A stretch of 64,000 bases of DNA from Frigoriglobus tundricola (GTDB taxonomy: Bacteria > Planctomycetota > Planctomycetia > Gemmatales > Gemmataceae), in assembly GCF_013128195.2 (NCBI RefSeq), contig NZ_CP053452.2, positions 2,108,001 to 2,172,000 on the forward strand, given 5' to 3'. Shown one piece after another: positions 1-8,608 of this stretch. Every line of letters begins with the position of its first letter. Position 1 is the first letter of the stretch. The position numbers were made by a program, and so were the translations under genes. The notes under the pieces were generated by a model. It was given only the letters and a program-made list of their open reading frames with translations. It was not told the origin of the DNA and searched no databases.

Positions 1-2
1 CC

Positions 3-1220
3 CCCGCGTTCGGGAGCGGGGCCGCCCCGGTGCAGCAGCCGCCACCCGCACCCAAGCCCGCGCCCCAACCCGCACCGAAGCCGCCTGCGGCTCCCACTCC
101 CACCCGCACTCCGGCCGCGAAACCGCCGGTCGAAGAACCCGATTTCGAGATCGTCGAAAAGAAGTCGAAAAAGCGCGTTACCGTAGAAGAGGACGACGAG
201 CGGCCGCGGAAGAAGAAGCGGTACGACGGCTACGACGATGACGGCTACGACGATGAGGACGACGACGACGAACCCCGGGTCAGAAAGAATCGCTACAACA
301 AGCCCAAGAAGAAAAAGAAGAGCCGCTACGACGACGATGAGGACGACGACTACCGGCAGCCGAAGTCCGGAGCGCGTGCGGCGTTTTCCAAGGGGAAAAT
401 CGGCGCACTCCTGATTTCCATCTCGTTCTGGCTCAATCTCGCGACCTATGGGATGCTCTCGCTGTACGCGCTGCTCGTCTGGCTCCTGTTGATCGCCGCA
501 ACCAGTTCCTCTCCTTCTTCTCGCGGCGGAATGGGAGGAGGAGGTGGTGGTGGTGAATCGCTCGGAGAAGTGCTCGTCGTTCTGCCCGGTTTGCTCGGCC
601 TGGGGGCGTGGATCGTGGGCGTCATCGGGTGCTCGTTCTCCATCGCCGGGCCGGCGAAGGCGCGGGGCATGGCGATCACCGCGACCGTGCTGTCCGGCGT
701 CCACCTCGTCCTGATGGGCGTCACGTTCAGCAACCTGCACGGCGGAGCGGGCGGTGGGTTCGGCCCCGCTCGCGGGATGGGAGTGGGGATCGGCTCCGGG
801 GCGTGGCTCGCCGTCTCCTCCGCGCTGCCGGTACTGGACACGTTCCTCCCGGTCCTCTTCTACCAATCGAAGGTCATTTCGGGAGATTACATCATCGCGC
901 TGCTCGCCGCGGTGTGCGAGGTCGCCCGGCTGTTTTTCATGCTGTACACGCTCAAGGCGATGGCGGCCGCGGCCCGCGATTACGAGGTGGCCGAGAAGGC
1001 GCAGTTCGGCATCCTCGTGGCGGCGTTCGTGATCGGCAGCGTCGCGATCGCGCTCCTGGTCCTCTTCATCTTGCTCAGCGAAGGCGGTGTGGGGCTCAAG
1101 ACGGCCCTTCACTTGGGCGCGGTCGCGATCCTGCTGACGCTCCTCGCGTACACGTTCATGATGCTCAGCCCCGCCCTGACCGCGCTCCAGACCCGAGACG
1201 CTTGTGACCGCCGGTCCTGA
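3..1220 (+). CDS. Multi-pass membrane protein with charged linker, 5' end cut by window edge
   Basis: The reading frame is open from the first bases, so the true start lies upstream; an internal GTG at position 30 is unlikely to be the start. The visible part begins with a Pro/Ala-rich stretch, then about 90 residues dominated by Asp, Glu, Lys and Arg, and then several hydrophobic segments that should span the membrane, one region being glycine-rich. The next gene has the same architecture (zinc ribbon, charged linker, membrane domain), so the missing N-terminus was probably a two-CxxC zinc ribbon. Function is unknown; membrane location is inferred from hydrophobicity. Confidence 0.75.
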   Translation, partial: PAFGSGAAPVQQPPPAPKPAPQPAPKPPAAPTPTRTPAAKPPVEEPDFEIVEKKSKKRVTVEEDDERPRKKKRYDGYDDDGYDDEDDDDEPRVRKNRYNKPKKKKKSRYDDDEDDDYRQPKSGARAAFSKGKIGALLISISFWLNLATYGMLSLYALLVWLLLIAATSSSPSSRGGMGGGGGGGESLGEVLVVLPGLLGLGAWIVGVIGCSFSIAGPAKARGMAITATVLSGVHLVLMGVTFSNLHGGAGGGFGPARGMGVGIGSGAWLAVSSALPVLDTFLPVLFYQSKVISGDYIIALLAAVCEVARLFFMLYTLKAMAAAARDYEVAEKAQFGILVAAFVIGSVAIALLVLFILLSEGGVGLKTALHLGAVAILLTLLAYTFMMLSPALTALQTRDACDRRS

Positions 1221-1247
1221 TTCGTTACCCGCGCGGAGGTGCCCGCC

Positions 1248-2417
1248 GTGCTGCTGACCTGCCCCCAATGCCGCAGTGGCCTTCAGGTGCCCGATGACAC
1301 GACGGCCCTGGTGCGCTGCCCCGCGTGCAAAACGGTCTTTTCACCGGCCGGGGGCGCCGCGCCCGAACCCGACGAGGAAGAGGACGAGCCGAAGGCGAAG
1401 ACGCGCAGGCCCCAGCGGGACGAGGAGGAGGACGAGCGGCCGCGCAAGAAACCGCGCCGCAGTGCCCGCACGGACGGGGACGAAGACGAAGACGAGGAGC
1501 CGGAGAACCGCGACTTCGACCCCGTAACGGAAGAGGAGGACCGGGCGCGCCGGCGCAGGAAGCGCCCTAAAGACGACTCCTCCGGGCTCAGCCCGGAGGA
1601 GAAGGCCGCCAAGCGGGCGGCCTTCCAGCGGGCCGCGTGGGGCGCGCGCCTCATCTGGATCTCGTTCGGGCTGTTCCTCCTCTCGATGCTGGTGGTCATC
1701 ATCTTCTTCTTCCAGTTCACGTTCAGGGTCGTGACGCCGGGGTACCTCACGATCGCGGGTGCGATCGGGCTGGTCAACTGGGTGCTCGCCGCGGTCGGCG
1801 TGGGGCTGTGCCTCTCCGGGCCGCGCACGCCGGGGCACTGGGGGTACGGTATCGGGGCCGCGGTCGCCGTATTCGTTCACGGCGTGTTCCTTCTGGTCAT
1901 CGTCACGCCGCGCACCGAGAACGCGAGCGGCCGGGACGTCGAGGGGGGCAGTACGACCCAGGTCCGCTGGGCGCGCCTGGCCACGAACCTCGACCACACC
2001 ATGTTTTACTTGTTGGCCCTGGCGTACTCCGGCGAACAGGGCATCATGGTTGGGAAGCCGCCGCCACTTTACATGATTGCCGGGATATTTGAGATGGTGC
2101 GCACGATGTTCATTATGCTGATGCTGTCGTGCCTGTCGCGGGCGGCGCTGGACGAGGAGCTGGCGCACAAGTGCACGCGCGCGGCGGGGGCCGCGTCCAT
2201 CGCCCCGGCGCTCGTCGCCGTCATCATCCTGATCGTCTTCGCCTTTCTCATCGAGACCAACGCCGGCCTGGACCTTTTCGCCCGGATCGTGATCAACACG
2301 ACCGTCATGGGCGTTTACGCCATCATGATGGGCGTCGTCTTCCCGTCGTTCATGACCGCGCGCGAGGTGGCCGACGCCTGTGACGAGCCGTTCCAGTCAC
2401 TAATACCGCAGTTGTAG
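1248..2417 (+). CDS. Zinc-ribbon membrane protein with charged linker
   Basis: The N-terminus is an MJ0042-type zinc ribbon with two CxxC pairs (Cys5, 8, 24, 27 from this start), followed by about 100 residues rich in Asp/Glu/Arg/Lys and then hydrophobic membrane segments to the C-terminus. I chose GTG 1248 over GTG 1239 because a GGAGG box (1235-1239) sits eight bases before it and would overlap the earlier start. It follows the upstream gene by under 30 bases, is a paralogue of it in layout, and is probably co-transcribed. The family is common in planctomycetes; its function is unknown. The ribbon may bind nucleic acid or protein on the cytoplasmic side, which is inference. Confidence 0.8.
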   Translation: MLLTCPQCRSGLQVPDDTTALVRCPACKTVFSPAGGAAPEPDEEEDEPKAKTRRPQRDEEEDERPRKKPRRSARTDGDEDEDEEPENRDFDPVTEEEDRARRRRKRPKDDSSGLSPEEKAAKRAAFQRAAWGARLIWISFGLFLLSMLVVIIFFFQFTFRVVTPGYLTIAGAIGLVNWVLAAVGVGLCLSGPRTPGHWGYGIGAAVAVFVHGVFLLVIVTPRTENASGRDVEGGSTTQVRWARLATNLDHTMFYLLALAYSGEQGIMVGKPPPLYMIAGIFEMVRTMFIMLMLSCLSRAALDEELAHKCTRAAGAASIAPALVAVIILIVFAFLIETNAGLDLFARIVINTTVMGVYAIMMGVVFPSFMTAREVADACDEPFQSLIPQL

Positions 2418-2444
2418 GCCGGCGGCCCGCCGCGCGGGCGCGCG

Positions 2445-3467
2445 TCACGCGTACCGCTTCTTGATGCTCGGGATCAGGTACTCGCCGAACGCGGAGGCGA
2501 ACCCGTGCGCCGGGTTGTGGCCCCAATCGGCGCGGGCGGCCGAGTCGTCCACGTCCGCGGGCCACGAATCGACGATCCCCTGCCGCTTCTCGTCCACGTG
2601 CGTGGTGATCTCGGTCCGCGGGAACGCGGCGTGGACCACGGTCTGGATCTCCGCGGCGCTCGGGGCGAACGCGCCGATGTTGTACACCGTGCGCGTGAGC
2701 CGGGCCCGCGGCGCGCCCATCAGCCGGAAGATCGAGTCCACCGCGTCCGGCATCGTCATGAACGGGATGCGCGTGTCGGGCCGCACGAAGCACGCGTACG
2801 GCTGCCCGCTCGCCGCGGCGTGGATCATCTCCGGCGCGTAGTCGCTCGTGCCGCCACTGGGGACCGTTTCCGCGGAGATCAGGCCGGGGAACCGGACGCA
2901 CCGAAAATCGACCTTCCCGCTCACCAGTTCGGCCGCGAGCTGCTTGTAGTGCCGCGCGTAGTACCGGCCGAGGTGCTCGCAGTACAGCTTGTTCGCGCCG
3001 TACATCGTCGTCGGCACGTTGTAGTCGTCCTCTTTCACCTTGCCCGCCTTGGCCTTCACCGTGCGGTCCGGCAGCCCGAACGCGGCGATGCTCGACGGGT
3101 AAAAGAACGCGACCGGGCGGCCGTGGCTCTCGCCCTGCTTCTGCGCGAACTCCAGCAGGTTCAGCGTGCCCTCGACGTTCACCTTGTGGGCGAGCGCCGG
3201 ACTGAACTCGCTCCGGGTGGAGAGCAGCGCCGCGAGGTGGAACACGCGGTCCACCTCGTACTGCGCGAGGATGCCGTCGAGCAGCGAGGTGTCCAGAATG
3301 GACCCGTTGACGGCCTGCCGCACCAGCGCCGCCGATTCGGGCGGGAGCGGGTTGAGGTCGAGGGTGACGATGGGCCGGTCGGGGTCGGCGGCGGCCAGGC
3401 GGGCGATGAGCGCGTGGCCGATCTCGCCCGACGCGCCGGTAATGAGCACAGAAGGTTTGCGTGACAT
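2445..3467 (-). CDS. NAD-dependent epimerase/dehydratase, resembling SDR-type L-threonine 3-dehydrogenase
   Basis: A 340-residue extended short-chain dehydrogenase. The Rossmann motif GASGEIG lies near residue 10, an acidic residue ends the second beta strand (LDLNP), and the catalytic pair is YGANK. The stretches RFPGLISAETVPSGGTSDYA and FVRPDTRIPFMTMPDA strongly resemble the SDR form of L-threonine 3-dehydrogenase, which oxidises threonine to 2-amino-3-oxobutyrate with NAD. A UDP-sugar epimerase role is the alternative and cannot be excluded by reading alone. The length fits the family. It is convergent with the preceding membrane-protein gene. Confidence 0.85.
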   Translation of the reverse strand: MSRKPSVLITGASGEIGHALIARLAAADPDRPIVTLDLNPLPPESAALVRQAVNGSILDTSLLDGILAQYEVDRVFHLAALLSTRSEFSPALAHKVNVEGTLNLLEFAQKQGESHGRPVAFFYPSSIAAFGLPDRTVKAKAGKVKEDDYNVPTTMYGANKLYCEHLGRYYARHYKQLAAELVSGKVDFRCVRFPGLISAETVPSGGTSDYAPEMIHAAASGQPYACFVRPDTRIPFMTMPDAVDSIFRLMGAPRARLTRTVYNIGAFAPSAAEIQTVVHAAFPRTEITTHVDEKRQGIVDSWPADVDDSAARADWGHNPAHGFASAFGEYLIPSIKKRYA

Positions 3468-3497
3468 GAAACGTGTTATACAACCCGACGCGCCCGT

Positions 3498-3726
3498 CGG
3501 CGGCTACTTCTTGGCCGCGAGCCACTCGGCCAGTTCCTGGATCTGGGCGTCGCTCAGCTTGTCGCCGAACGCGGGCATGAGTTTCGCGCCGGGCTTGGCG
3601 CTCCTCGGGTCGCGGATGTAGGCCGCGAGGTACTCCGCGGTGTGGCCGGGCTCCGCGCCGATTTTGGCGAGGTTCGGCCCGCGGGATCCGCCGACGCCCG
3701 GTCCGCCCGGCTGGCCCGCCTGGGCG
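3498..3726. repeat. 229-bp exact duplicate of 8380-8608 (copy 1)
   Basis: Every base from 3498 to 3726 matches 8380-8608 at a constant offset of 4882 in direct orientation. The match starts a few bases downstream of the shared stop codon and ends inside the coding sequence. No inverted ends or transposase flank it, so gene conversion or illegitimate recombination is more likely than transposition. The intact cytochrome gene is the probable donor. Confidence 0.9.
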
Positions 3727-3884
3727 ATGAGCACGGCTAGGTCGCGGATCGGCTCGATCACGGAGTCGTTCCCGCACGCCGGGAAGAAGCCGTCCCAGTT
3801 GTGCGAGCCGTTTCGGATGTGGTGCAGTCGGTGTGTTAAATCAGCCAACGTCCCGTCGATGTCAAAAATCACTGCCTTGGTCAC
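3504..3884 (-). CDS. Chimeric gene: HAD phosphatase N-terminus joined to cytochrome c C-terminus
   Basis: The 126-residue product starts as a HAD phosphatase: KAVIFDIDGTLADLTHR carries the DxDGT nucleophile motif and looks like the phosphatase part of phage-type polynucleotide kinase. At about residue 53 it switches abruptly into the C-terminal 74 residues of the cytochrome c encoded at 8386-8736, identical at the DNA level. The heme-binding CxxCH is upstream of the copied part, so no heme site is present, and the HAD core is cut off after motif I. GTG 3884 is preferred as start because a GAGAGG box precedes it closely. The product is probably non-functional, or a new small protein made by recombination. 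Confidence 0.6.
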   Translation of the reverse strand: MTKAVIFDIDGTLADLTHRLHHIRNGSHNWDGFFPACGNDSVIEPIRDLAVLIAQAGQPGGPGVGGSRGPNLAKIGAEPGHTAEYLAAYIRDPRSAKPGAKLMPAFGDKLSDAQIQELAEWLAAKK

Positions 3885-3897
3885 GTCACCTCTCTCA

Positions 3898-3962
3898 AGC
3901 CACTCGGCGTAGCAGGCGTGAGACTGCTTGCGAGCGACCGGCACCTGCTACGCGGAATGGCT
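3898..3962. repeat. Imperfect inverted repeat upstream of the chimeric gene
   Basis: Arms of 20 bases (3898-3917 and 3943-3962) match at 17 positions around a 25-base centre. Both strands read out the residues CYAEWL, so this looks like a small inverted copy of the sequence just upstream of the HAD part. It could be a scar of the rearrangement that made the chimeric gene. Confidence 0.5.
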
Positions 3963-4147
3963 GTTCGGAAAAATGAAACGATCGCTCGCATGGGCCGCAG
4001 AATGGCACGGCCCACAGCTTCGCGCAAGAAGAAAGTCCAGGGACCGCTTCTGGGGCGGCCGGGGGGGTATCAGTTTTTGGCACCCGAATCGCTACCCCAG
4101 TCGACCCGGCACTCCCGCCGATCGTGAGCCAGACCGTCCCGTGAGAA

Positions 4148-4531
4148 GTGACCTCCTGGCGCATCGCGGGCGCCGAACTCGACAAACTCCTGCCCGGCAC
4201 GCCCTCACGCGCCCGCAACCACCTCGTCACGTCCGTCGTCCGCCAGTGGATCACGAGCGCTGGGCACGCGGGCGTGTTCACCGCCGACACCACCTTCTGG
4301 CTACACCTCCAGCCCCCCGGACGACCAGGTGGCCGTCAGCGTCCACGCGACGCCCTCGGACGGGTTTTGCCAGACGCTGCTCGCCCACGGGGCACCCGTC
4401 GCGCACCTCCCGGCGATCCTGCGTCTAACCTCTCGCTCCGCCCGTCGGCCGTGTTCGCGACCGACGGGGGCGACGTGCTCCGCGTCAGCCCGCACCTGCG
4501 CCGATTCGAGATCAAAGCCCCGGACGAGTAG
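4148..4531 (+). pseudogene. Unrecognised gene with two compensating frameshifts
   Basis: Reading from 4148 gives a plausible protein (TSWRIAGAELDKLLPG...) until a C6 run at 4313-4318. Removing one C continues well as PPDDQVAVSVHATPSDGFCQ in the next frame, and near 4425-4440 the frame must switch back to end as VFATDGGDVLRVSPHLRRFE and a stop at 4531. The spliced product is about 126 residues. No known domain was recognised. Either two consensus errors or a decaying gene explains it. The stretch between this and the chimeric gene (about 3963-4147) holds nothing I can name. Confidence 0.45.
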
Positions 4532-4596
4532 CCGCCCCGGCAACTCATATCGCGCGCCCGCCCCGAACGCGCTTCAATGGGCTCAGGAGGACCGCC

Positions 4597-4755
4597 ATGA
4601 CCTGCTACTGCTGCCGCCGGATGAGCCGCAACGTGTGCCTGGGCCGGGGCGATACCTGCCGCCGCTGCCTGCGATGCGCGAACCACTGCGAGGGGAGCCA
4701 GAAGCCGAAAGGGCCAGCGTGCGCCAAACCGAAGCCGCCTGTCAACGAGAAGTGA
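4597..4755 (+). CDS. Cys-rich mini-protein, 52 residues
   Basis: A short gene with a strong ribosome site, CAGGAGG at 4584-4590, six bases before ATG. The product has nine cysteines (positions 3, 5, 6, 14, 21, 24, 27, 31, 42) and one adjacent histidine, all basic in character, ending with a Lys/Pro-rich tail. Three CxxC-like spacings (21-24, 24-27, 27-31) suggest it binds zinc or another metal, like a zinc knuckle or a metallothionein; no family was recognised. It lies just before an ArsR-type regulator, whose family often senses metals, so a metal-related pairing is possible but unproven. Confidence 0.6.
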   Translation: MTCYCCRRMSRNVCLGRGDTCRRCLRCANHCEGSQKPKGPACAKPKPPVNEK

Positions 4756-4823
4756 ACGGGTTCGTATCATGTCCGTACCGCGCTCCGCTCCGTCCTTCCG
4801 GCCCACTGCCCCCAAGAACTCGG

Positions 4824-5132
4824 ATGAAAACAAAAGACAAAACGCTCATCAGCCAAGCCGAATGGATCGGTGCGCTCGGCGAGCCGACGCGCCTTAGCAT
4901 TCTGTCCCTGCTCACGCGGGGAGAGCACACCGTCTCGAATATCGCGACCGCGCTGAAGGTGGAAATCGTCAACGTCTCTCACCACCTGAAGCTGCTGAAG
5001 CAGGCGGGGCTCGTGTCGAGTGTGAAAGACGGGCGGATGATGATCTACAGCCTCGTCGGCGCGAAGGTGACGGGTGGTACGTTAGAACTAACGCACCCGT
5101 CGCGCGTGTGGGTGACGCTCCCGCTGTCGTGA
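4824..5132 (+). CDS. ArsR-family winged-helix transcriptional regulator
   Basis: A 102-residue protein with the ArsR/SmtB winged-helix layout: ALGEPTRLSILSLLTRGEHT in helix 1-2, the recognition part VNVSHHLKLLKQAGLVSS, and a wing KDGRMMIYSLV. Such proteins repress operons and release DNA on metal or other signals. No obvious metal-site CVC motif is present in the recognition helix, so the inducer is unknown. The last 20 residues (after AKVTGG) do not look like the family and may be a replaced tail. It lies 68 bases after the Cys-rich mini-protein on the same strand. Confidence 0.85.
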   Translation: MKTKDKTLISQAEWIGALGEPTRLSILSLLTRGEHTVSNIATALKVEIVNVSHHLKLLKQAGLVSSVKDGRMMIYSLVGAKVTGGTLELTHPSRVWVTLPLS

Positions 5133-5303
5133 ACCATCAGCAAACCGTTTCCGACCTATGCCGGTGGCGATTTGTTTCAGACTGGGGCGGGCATCACACA
5201 GCCGCCAGCCGCAATATCACCGCCGTCACTTTTATTACACCTTCGGGACGCCGCAGTTAAACTGCCCCCGATTCCTTGCGGTCACCGTCCGTTGCATTTC
5301 CAT

Positions 5304-6554
5304 TCACTCCGGTAGGGACACAGTAACGACGAGCGCCTCTTTCCCGCGCCGCACCTTCACGGCCGCGTCGCCGACGGCCAGCGCGTCCCGCAGGAGCCAG
5401 CGCAGCGACTCGGCATCCGCGGGCTTCTTACCGCCGACATCGAGGATCACGTCCCCGACCTTCAGACCGGCGTCCTCGCACGACTTGCCCGGCGCGACGC
5501 CCATGACCTGCACCGTACCGTCAGCGGCCTTCACATCCAATCCGATCTGACGCAGTTCAAAGAACGCGACGCCCAGCGGGTTGATCTGCTTCTCTTTGAC
5601 TTCAACGCGAATATTTTGTTCGAAGTCCGCGAGCTTAAACTTGTCACCTTCCCTATCATCTGGGGTGATGCCGGGCGACAGAATGGGCGGCGCCGGTATT
5701 GTGCCGTGCCGCACGATCTTGCCGGCGGCCAGCGTGCTGGCCCGAACGTCGCCCTTGATGGAGATGCTCCCACGGGCGATGATCAAGCTCTTGGTGACCT
5801 TCCCATTCACCCGCACGTCGCCGTCGCAGATGACGACCGAGTCGTTTATTGCGAACTCACTGGTCACATCACCGGTGGCAAGGACCAATGACTGGCTGAT
5901 GTGCTTTTTCGTGTCAATATGACCGTGTGATACGATAACGCAAAGTCCATAGAACGCTTCCGACACGCTCACGCCGGAGGCCAAGATCATCCGATGGTAG
6001 TTCTCCACAGACCCCTTCGGTGCATATCGCTCGTCGGTGCGGAGAAACTGCACGTAAGGACTGGACTTGTGGAATGTGGGAAAATCCTTGCTCAGAGCGG
6101 GACAGGTGGGCAGACGATCGCCCTTCATCCCCGAGTTCTCCACCGCCCGAAATCCTAACTTGAAGGCCGACTCCCACAGGCGGGGGGCGTCCGCCTTGTA
6201 GTCACTTCGGACAGTAGCGGCGACAGACAGGTCGATCTGGCCCCGCCGAGCGAACCGCTCGGCACGCGGCAACGGGGACAGAGCGATGCGCTCCCGGATC
6301 GCCGCCACCGCCCGCTTGGCCCGCTCCCGCACCTCGGGGTCGGGCGACTTCAGGGCGGATAGCAGTTCCGTCGGCACCGCGTCTGCCTTCAGGGCCGCGA
6401 GCCGCTCGGTCGCCGCCTCGCGCTGGACGAAGTCGTCGCTACTCAACTGCCGCACCAGCGCCGCCACGTCCGCCTTCGCCCGCGGCGGCGGGACGTCCGA
6501 GGCCGCCACGGGGCACCCGACCAATACCAACATGAACGTCGTGATGTGCCTCAT
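5304..6554 (-). CDS. Secreted HEAT-like / bactofilin-like / PDZ protein
   Basis: About 416 residues from the ATG at 6554, preceded by a GGAG box; a longer upstream start would put extra residues before the signal peptide (MRHITTFMLVLVGCPVAAS). After the signal comes a HEAT-like alpha repeat (LVRQLSSDDFVQREAATERL), then a middle part with repeated beta turns (VVICDGDVRVNGKVTKSLII) resembling the polymer-forming bactofilin helix, and at the end a PDZ domain (GVAPGKSCEDAGLKVGDVIL). PDZ domains bind peptide ends. The combination suggests a periplasmic scaffold, but no function is known to me. The 170 bases between it and the ArsR gene are empty of features. Confidence 0.75.
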   Translation of the reverse strand: MRHITTFMLVLVGCPVAASDVPPPRAKADVAALVRQLSSDDFVQREAATERLAALKADAVPTELLSALKSPDPEVRERAKRAVAAIRERIALSPLPRAERFARRGQIDLSVAATVRSDYKADAPRLWESAFKLGFRAVENSGMKGDRLPTCPALSKDFPTFHKSSPYVQFLRTDERYAPKGSVENYHRMILASGVSVSEAFYGLCVIVSHGHIDTKKHISQSLVLATGDVTSEFAINDSVVICDGDVRVNGKVTKSLIIARGSISIKGDVRASTLAAGKIVRHGTIPAPPILSPGITPDDREGDKFKLADFEQNIRVEVKEKQINPLGVAFFELRQIGLDVKAADGTVQVMGVAPGKSCEDAGLKVGDVILDVGGKKPADAESLRWLLRDALAVGDAAVKVRRGKEALVVTVSLPE

Positions 6555-6635
6555 GGGACGCTCCGGGGGGACAGAGATGCAAGAAGGAACCGGCGGGTCA
6601 TTTCCGCCGGTCGAACGATCCACGCGGGCCGTTGG

Positions 6636-8105
6636 TCAGGGTCCGGTCACGTCCGCGTAGGTGTTGGTCGTACCCGAGACGATGGTGAGCGTCGTGCCGT
6701 TCACGCTGTAGATGCTCGGCCCCACCGCGGCCGTGTTGCCCACGATGCTAGCACCGCCCAGTGTCAAGGTGCCCTTCCCGAAGTACACCCCGCCTCCCTT
6801 CCCGGTGCCACCGTTCACCTGGTTGTTCTGGACCGTCGTGCCGCCGTTCAGTATCAGTGCCGTCCCGCTGCCCCCCGTCACGTTATTCACATAGATCCCG
6901 CCGCCCAGGCCGCCGGACGTATTTCCGGTCACGTGCACCGAGGTCAGGATGACGCTCGTCTGGGCGGCGGTGGTTGAGGAGTAGATGAAGATGCCGCCGC
7001 CATTTCCGGTAGCGGTGTTGAGTACCACGTCGCTGGACGTGATGCGTGTGCTCACCCGCTCGTTGATGTAGATCGCCCCGCCGGACGCGGCGCTGTTACC
7101 GGTGAATCCGGATCCCGTGATGTTGAGCGTCCCACTCTCAGCCGAGATCGCGCCACCGTGGCTCCCGACCGTCTGGTTCTGGCTGAAGGTGCTGCCCGAG
7201 ATGATCAGGGTGCCGTACGACCGAATCGCTCCGCCGGCGTCCACACCATTGAGTGACCCGTTCCGGAAGGTCAGGTTCGCGAAGCTCCCGTACCAGCCCG
7301 CATTCAAGGTGAACAGGCGGTAGTTCACGCCGCTGGCCCCATCGCGCTGGATCGTGACGTTCTTGTCCGCGCCGTCGAAGAAGAAATTCCCTTTTAGATC
7401 GAGTTGTTGAAAACCCGCAGCCGAGCTGAGCGTGATTGTCGCCCCGGCGACATTCTGACTGAAAGCGACTCTCATGACCGGCTGATTCGCGTTCTGGTTG
7501 ATGAAGTTGACGTAGTTGACCGCGTCGCGGAGCGAGAACCGAACACCATTTACGGTGTCGAGGTTGGTGGTGACGAGGAGCGCCGGTGGCGGGGCACCCG
7601 GCGCGCCGGGCGCGGCGTTCATCGCGGTGGCCAGGAGCCCACTGGGCGTAGCGCCGAGGCCGTCGGTGGCGAAGCCGTTGGTGAGGCCCAGACCGGTCGG
7701 CACGGTCGTGTACCACAGGTCGGCGGACTGGCCGATGCCGAGGGCCGGACCCTGCCACGCGACCAGGTCCGAAGCGGTCACGCCGACCGAGCTGGTCCAG
7801 CCGGGGGCGCCGCCGCTGGCACTAATGAGCGTGGTCGCCTCCACCGGCACGGCGAAGGCCGTGAGGCCGCTGCTGTCGGACTGGTTGGTGACGTTGAAGT
7901 CGAAGCGGTACTGGCCGGGGTGGCTCGGGTCGTTGTCGATGACCGTCTCGGTCACCGAGGCCGCGCCCAGGCTGTACGTGTTGCTCAGGAGCACCGTCGG
8001 CACGATGTGTTCTTCGAGTTGCTCCACACCCAGGATCGTACGGCGGGTGTGCTTATTCGCGAGAGAATGTTCGAGCTTCGTCCACTTGCGCAAGAACGCG
8101 AGCAT
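6636..8105 (-). CDS. Right-handed beta-helix surface protein (planctomycete type)
   Basis: A 489-residue exported protein. The N-terminus has RRTILGVEQLEEHIVPT, a variant of the LEER/LEPR motif that begins many large planctomycete surface proteins. Residues about 45-140 form a beta-sandwich-like region. From about 190 there are repeats of the form GGAI..GTLNITGSGFTGNSA, typical of parallel beta-helix and chlamydial Pmp-like proteins. It ends without an anchor or sorting signal that I can see. The likely role is an exposed structural or adhesive protein, which is inference. It runs in the same direction as the bactofilin-like gene, 81 bases upstream. Confidence 0.75.
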   Translation of the reverse strand: MLAFLRKWTKLEHSLANKHTRRTILGVEQLEEHIVPTVLLSNTYSLGAASVTETVIDNDPSHPGQYRFDFNVTNQSDSSGLTAFAVPVEATTLISASGGAPGWTSSVGVTASDLVAWQGPALGIGQSADLWYTTVPTGLGLTNGFATDGLGATPSGLLATAMNAAPGAPGAPPPALLVTTNLDTVNGVRFSLRDAVNYVNFINQNANQPVMRVAFSQNVAGATITLSSAAGFQQLDLKGNFFFDGADKNVTIQRDGASGVNYRLFTLNAGWYGSFANLTFRNGSLNGVDAGGAIRSYGTLIISGSTFSQNQTVGSHGGAISAESGTLNITGSGFTGNSAASGGAIYINERVSTRITSSDVVLNTATGNGGGIFIYSSTTAAQTSVILTSVHVTGNTSGGLGGGIYVNNVTGGSGTALILNGGTTVQNNQVNGGTGKGGGVYFGKGTLTLGGASIVGNTAAVGPSIYSVNGTTLTIVSGTTNTYADVTGP

Positions 8106-8385
8106 ACAGTCTCCTGACTGAGAATGGTGTGACGGGAGAGTAGTCGGATCCGAGGCCGCCAGACCGAGACATGATTGGAGATAGCAAAGATGGTACTAGC
8201 GCGATCCGGCTAAAGCAAGGCTAATAACCGTGAATGCATCATGCAGAACCCATATCGGATTCACTTTTAATTATAAACAAACGTTATAATGACAGACTAG
8301 ACGGCTTGGGGGGACATCGTTGCTTCGCGCCGCACCGCGGGGGCAGGATCTGCAACGGAATCTGTCACGGAAAAACACCCGGCGG
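8106..8385. other. Intergenic stretch, locally AT-rich
   Basis: This 280-base gap between the beta-helix gene and the cytochrome gene includes an AT-rich patch around 8255-8295, unusual for this DNA, which could hold the promoter of the minus-strand beta-helix gene. The last bases begin the 229-bp duplicated block. No gene is visible. Confidence 0.4.
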
Positions 8386-8608
8386 CTACTTCTTGGCCGC
8401 GAGCCACTCGGCCAGTTCCTGGATCTGGGCGTCGCTCAGCTTGTCGCCGAACGCGGGCATGAGTTTCGCGCCGGGCTTGGCGCTCCTCGGGTCGCGGATG
8501 TAGGCCGCGAGGTACTCCGCGGTGTGGCCGGGCTCCGCGCCGATTTTGGCGAGGTTCGGCCCGCGGGATCCGCCGACGCCCGGTCCGCCCGGCTGGCCCG
8601 CCTGGGCG
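8380..8608. repeat. 229-bp exact duplicate of 3498-3726 (copy 2, probable donor)
   Basis: This is the source-like copy because it lies inside an intact cytochrome gene with signal peptide and heme motif. It matches copy 1 without a mismatch. Identity that includes third codon positions means the event is recent. Confidence 0.9.

Noticed and set aside
3498..3726. The 229-bp duplicate as an insertion sequence
   Set aside because: No inverted ends, target duplication or transposase; it is part of a gene.
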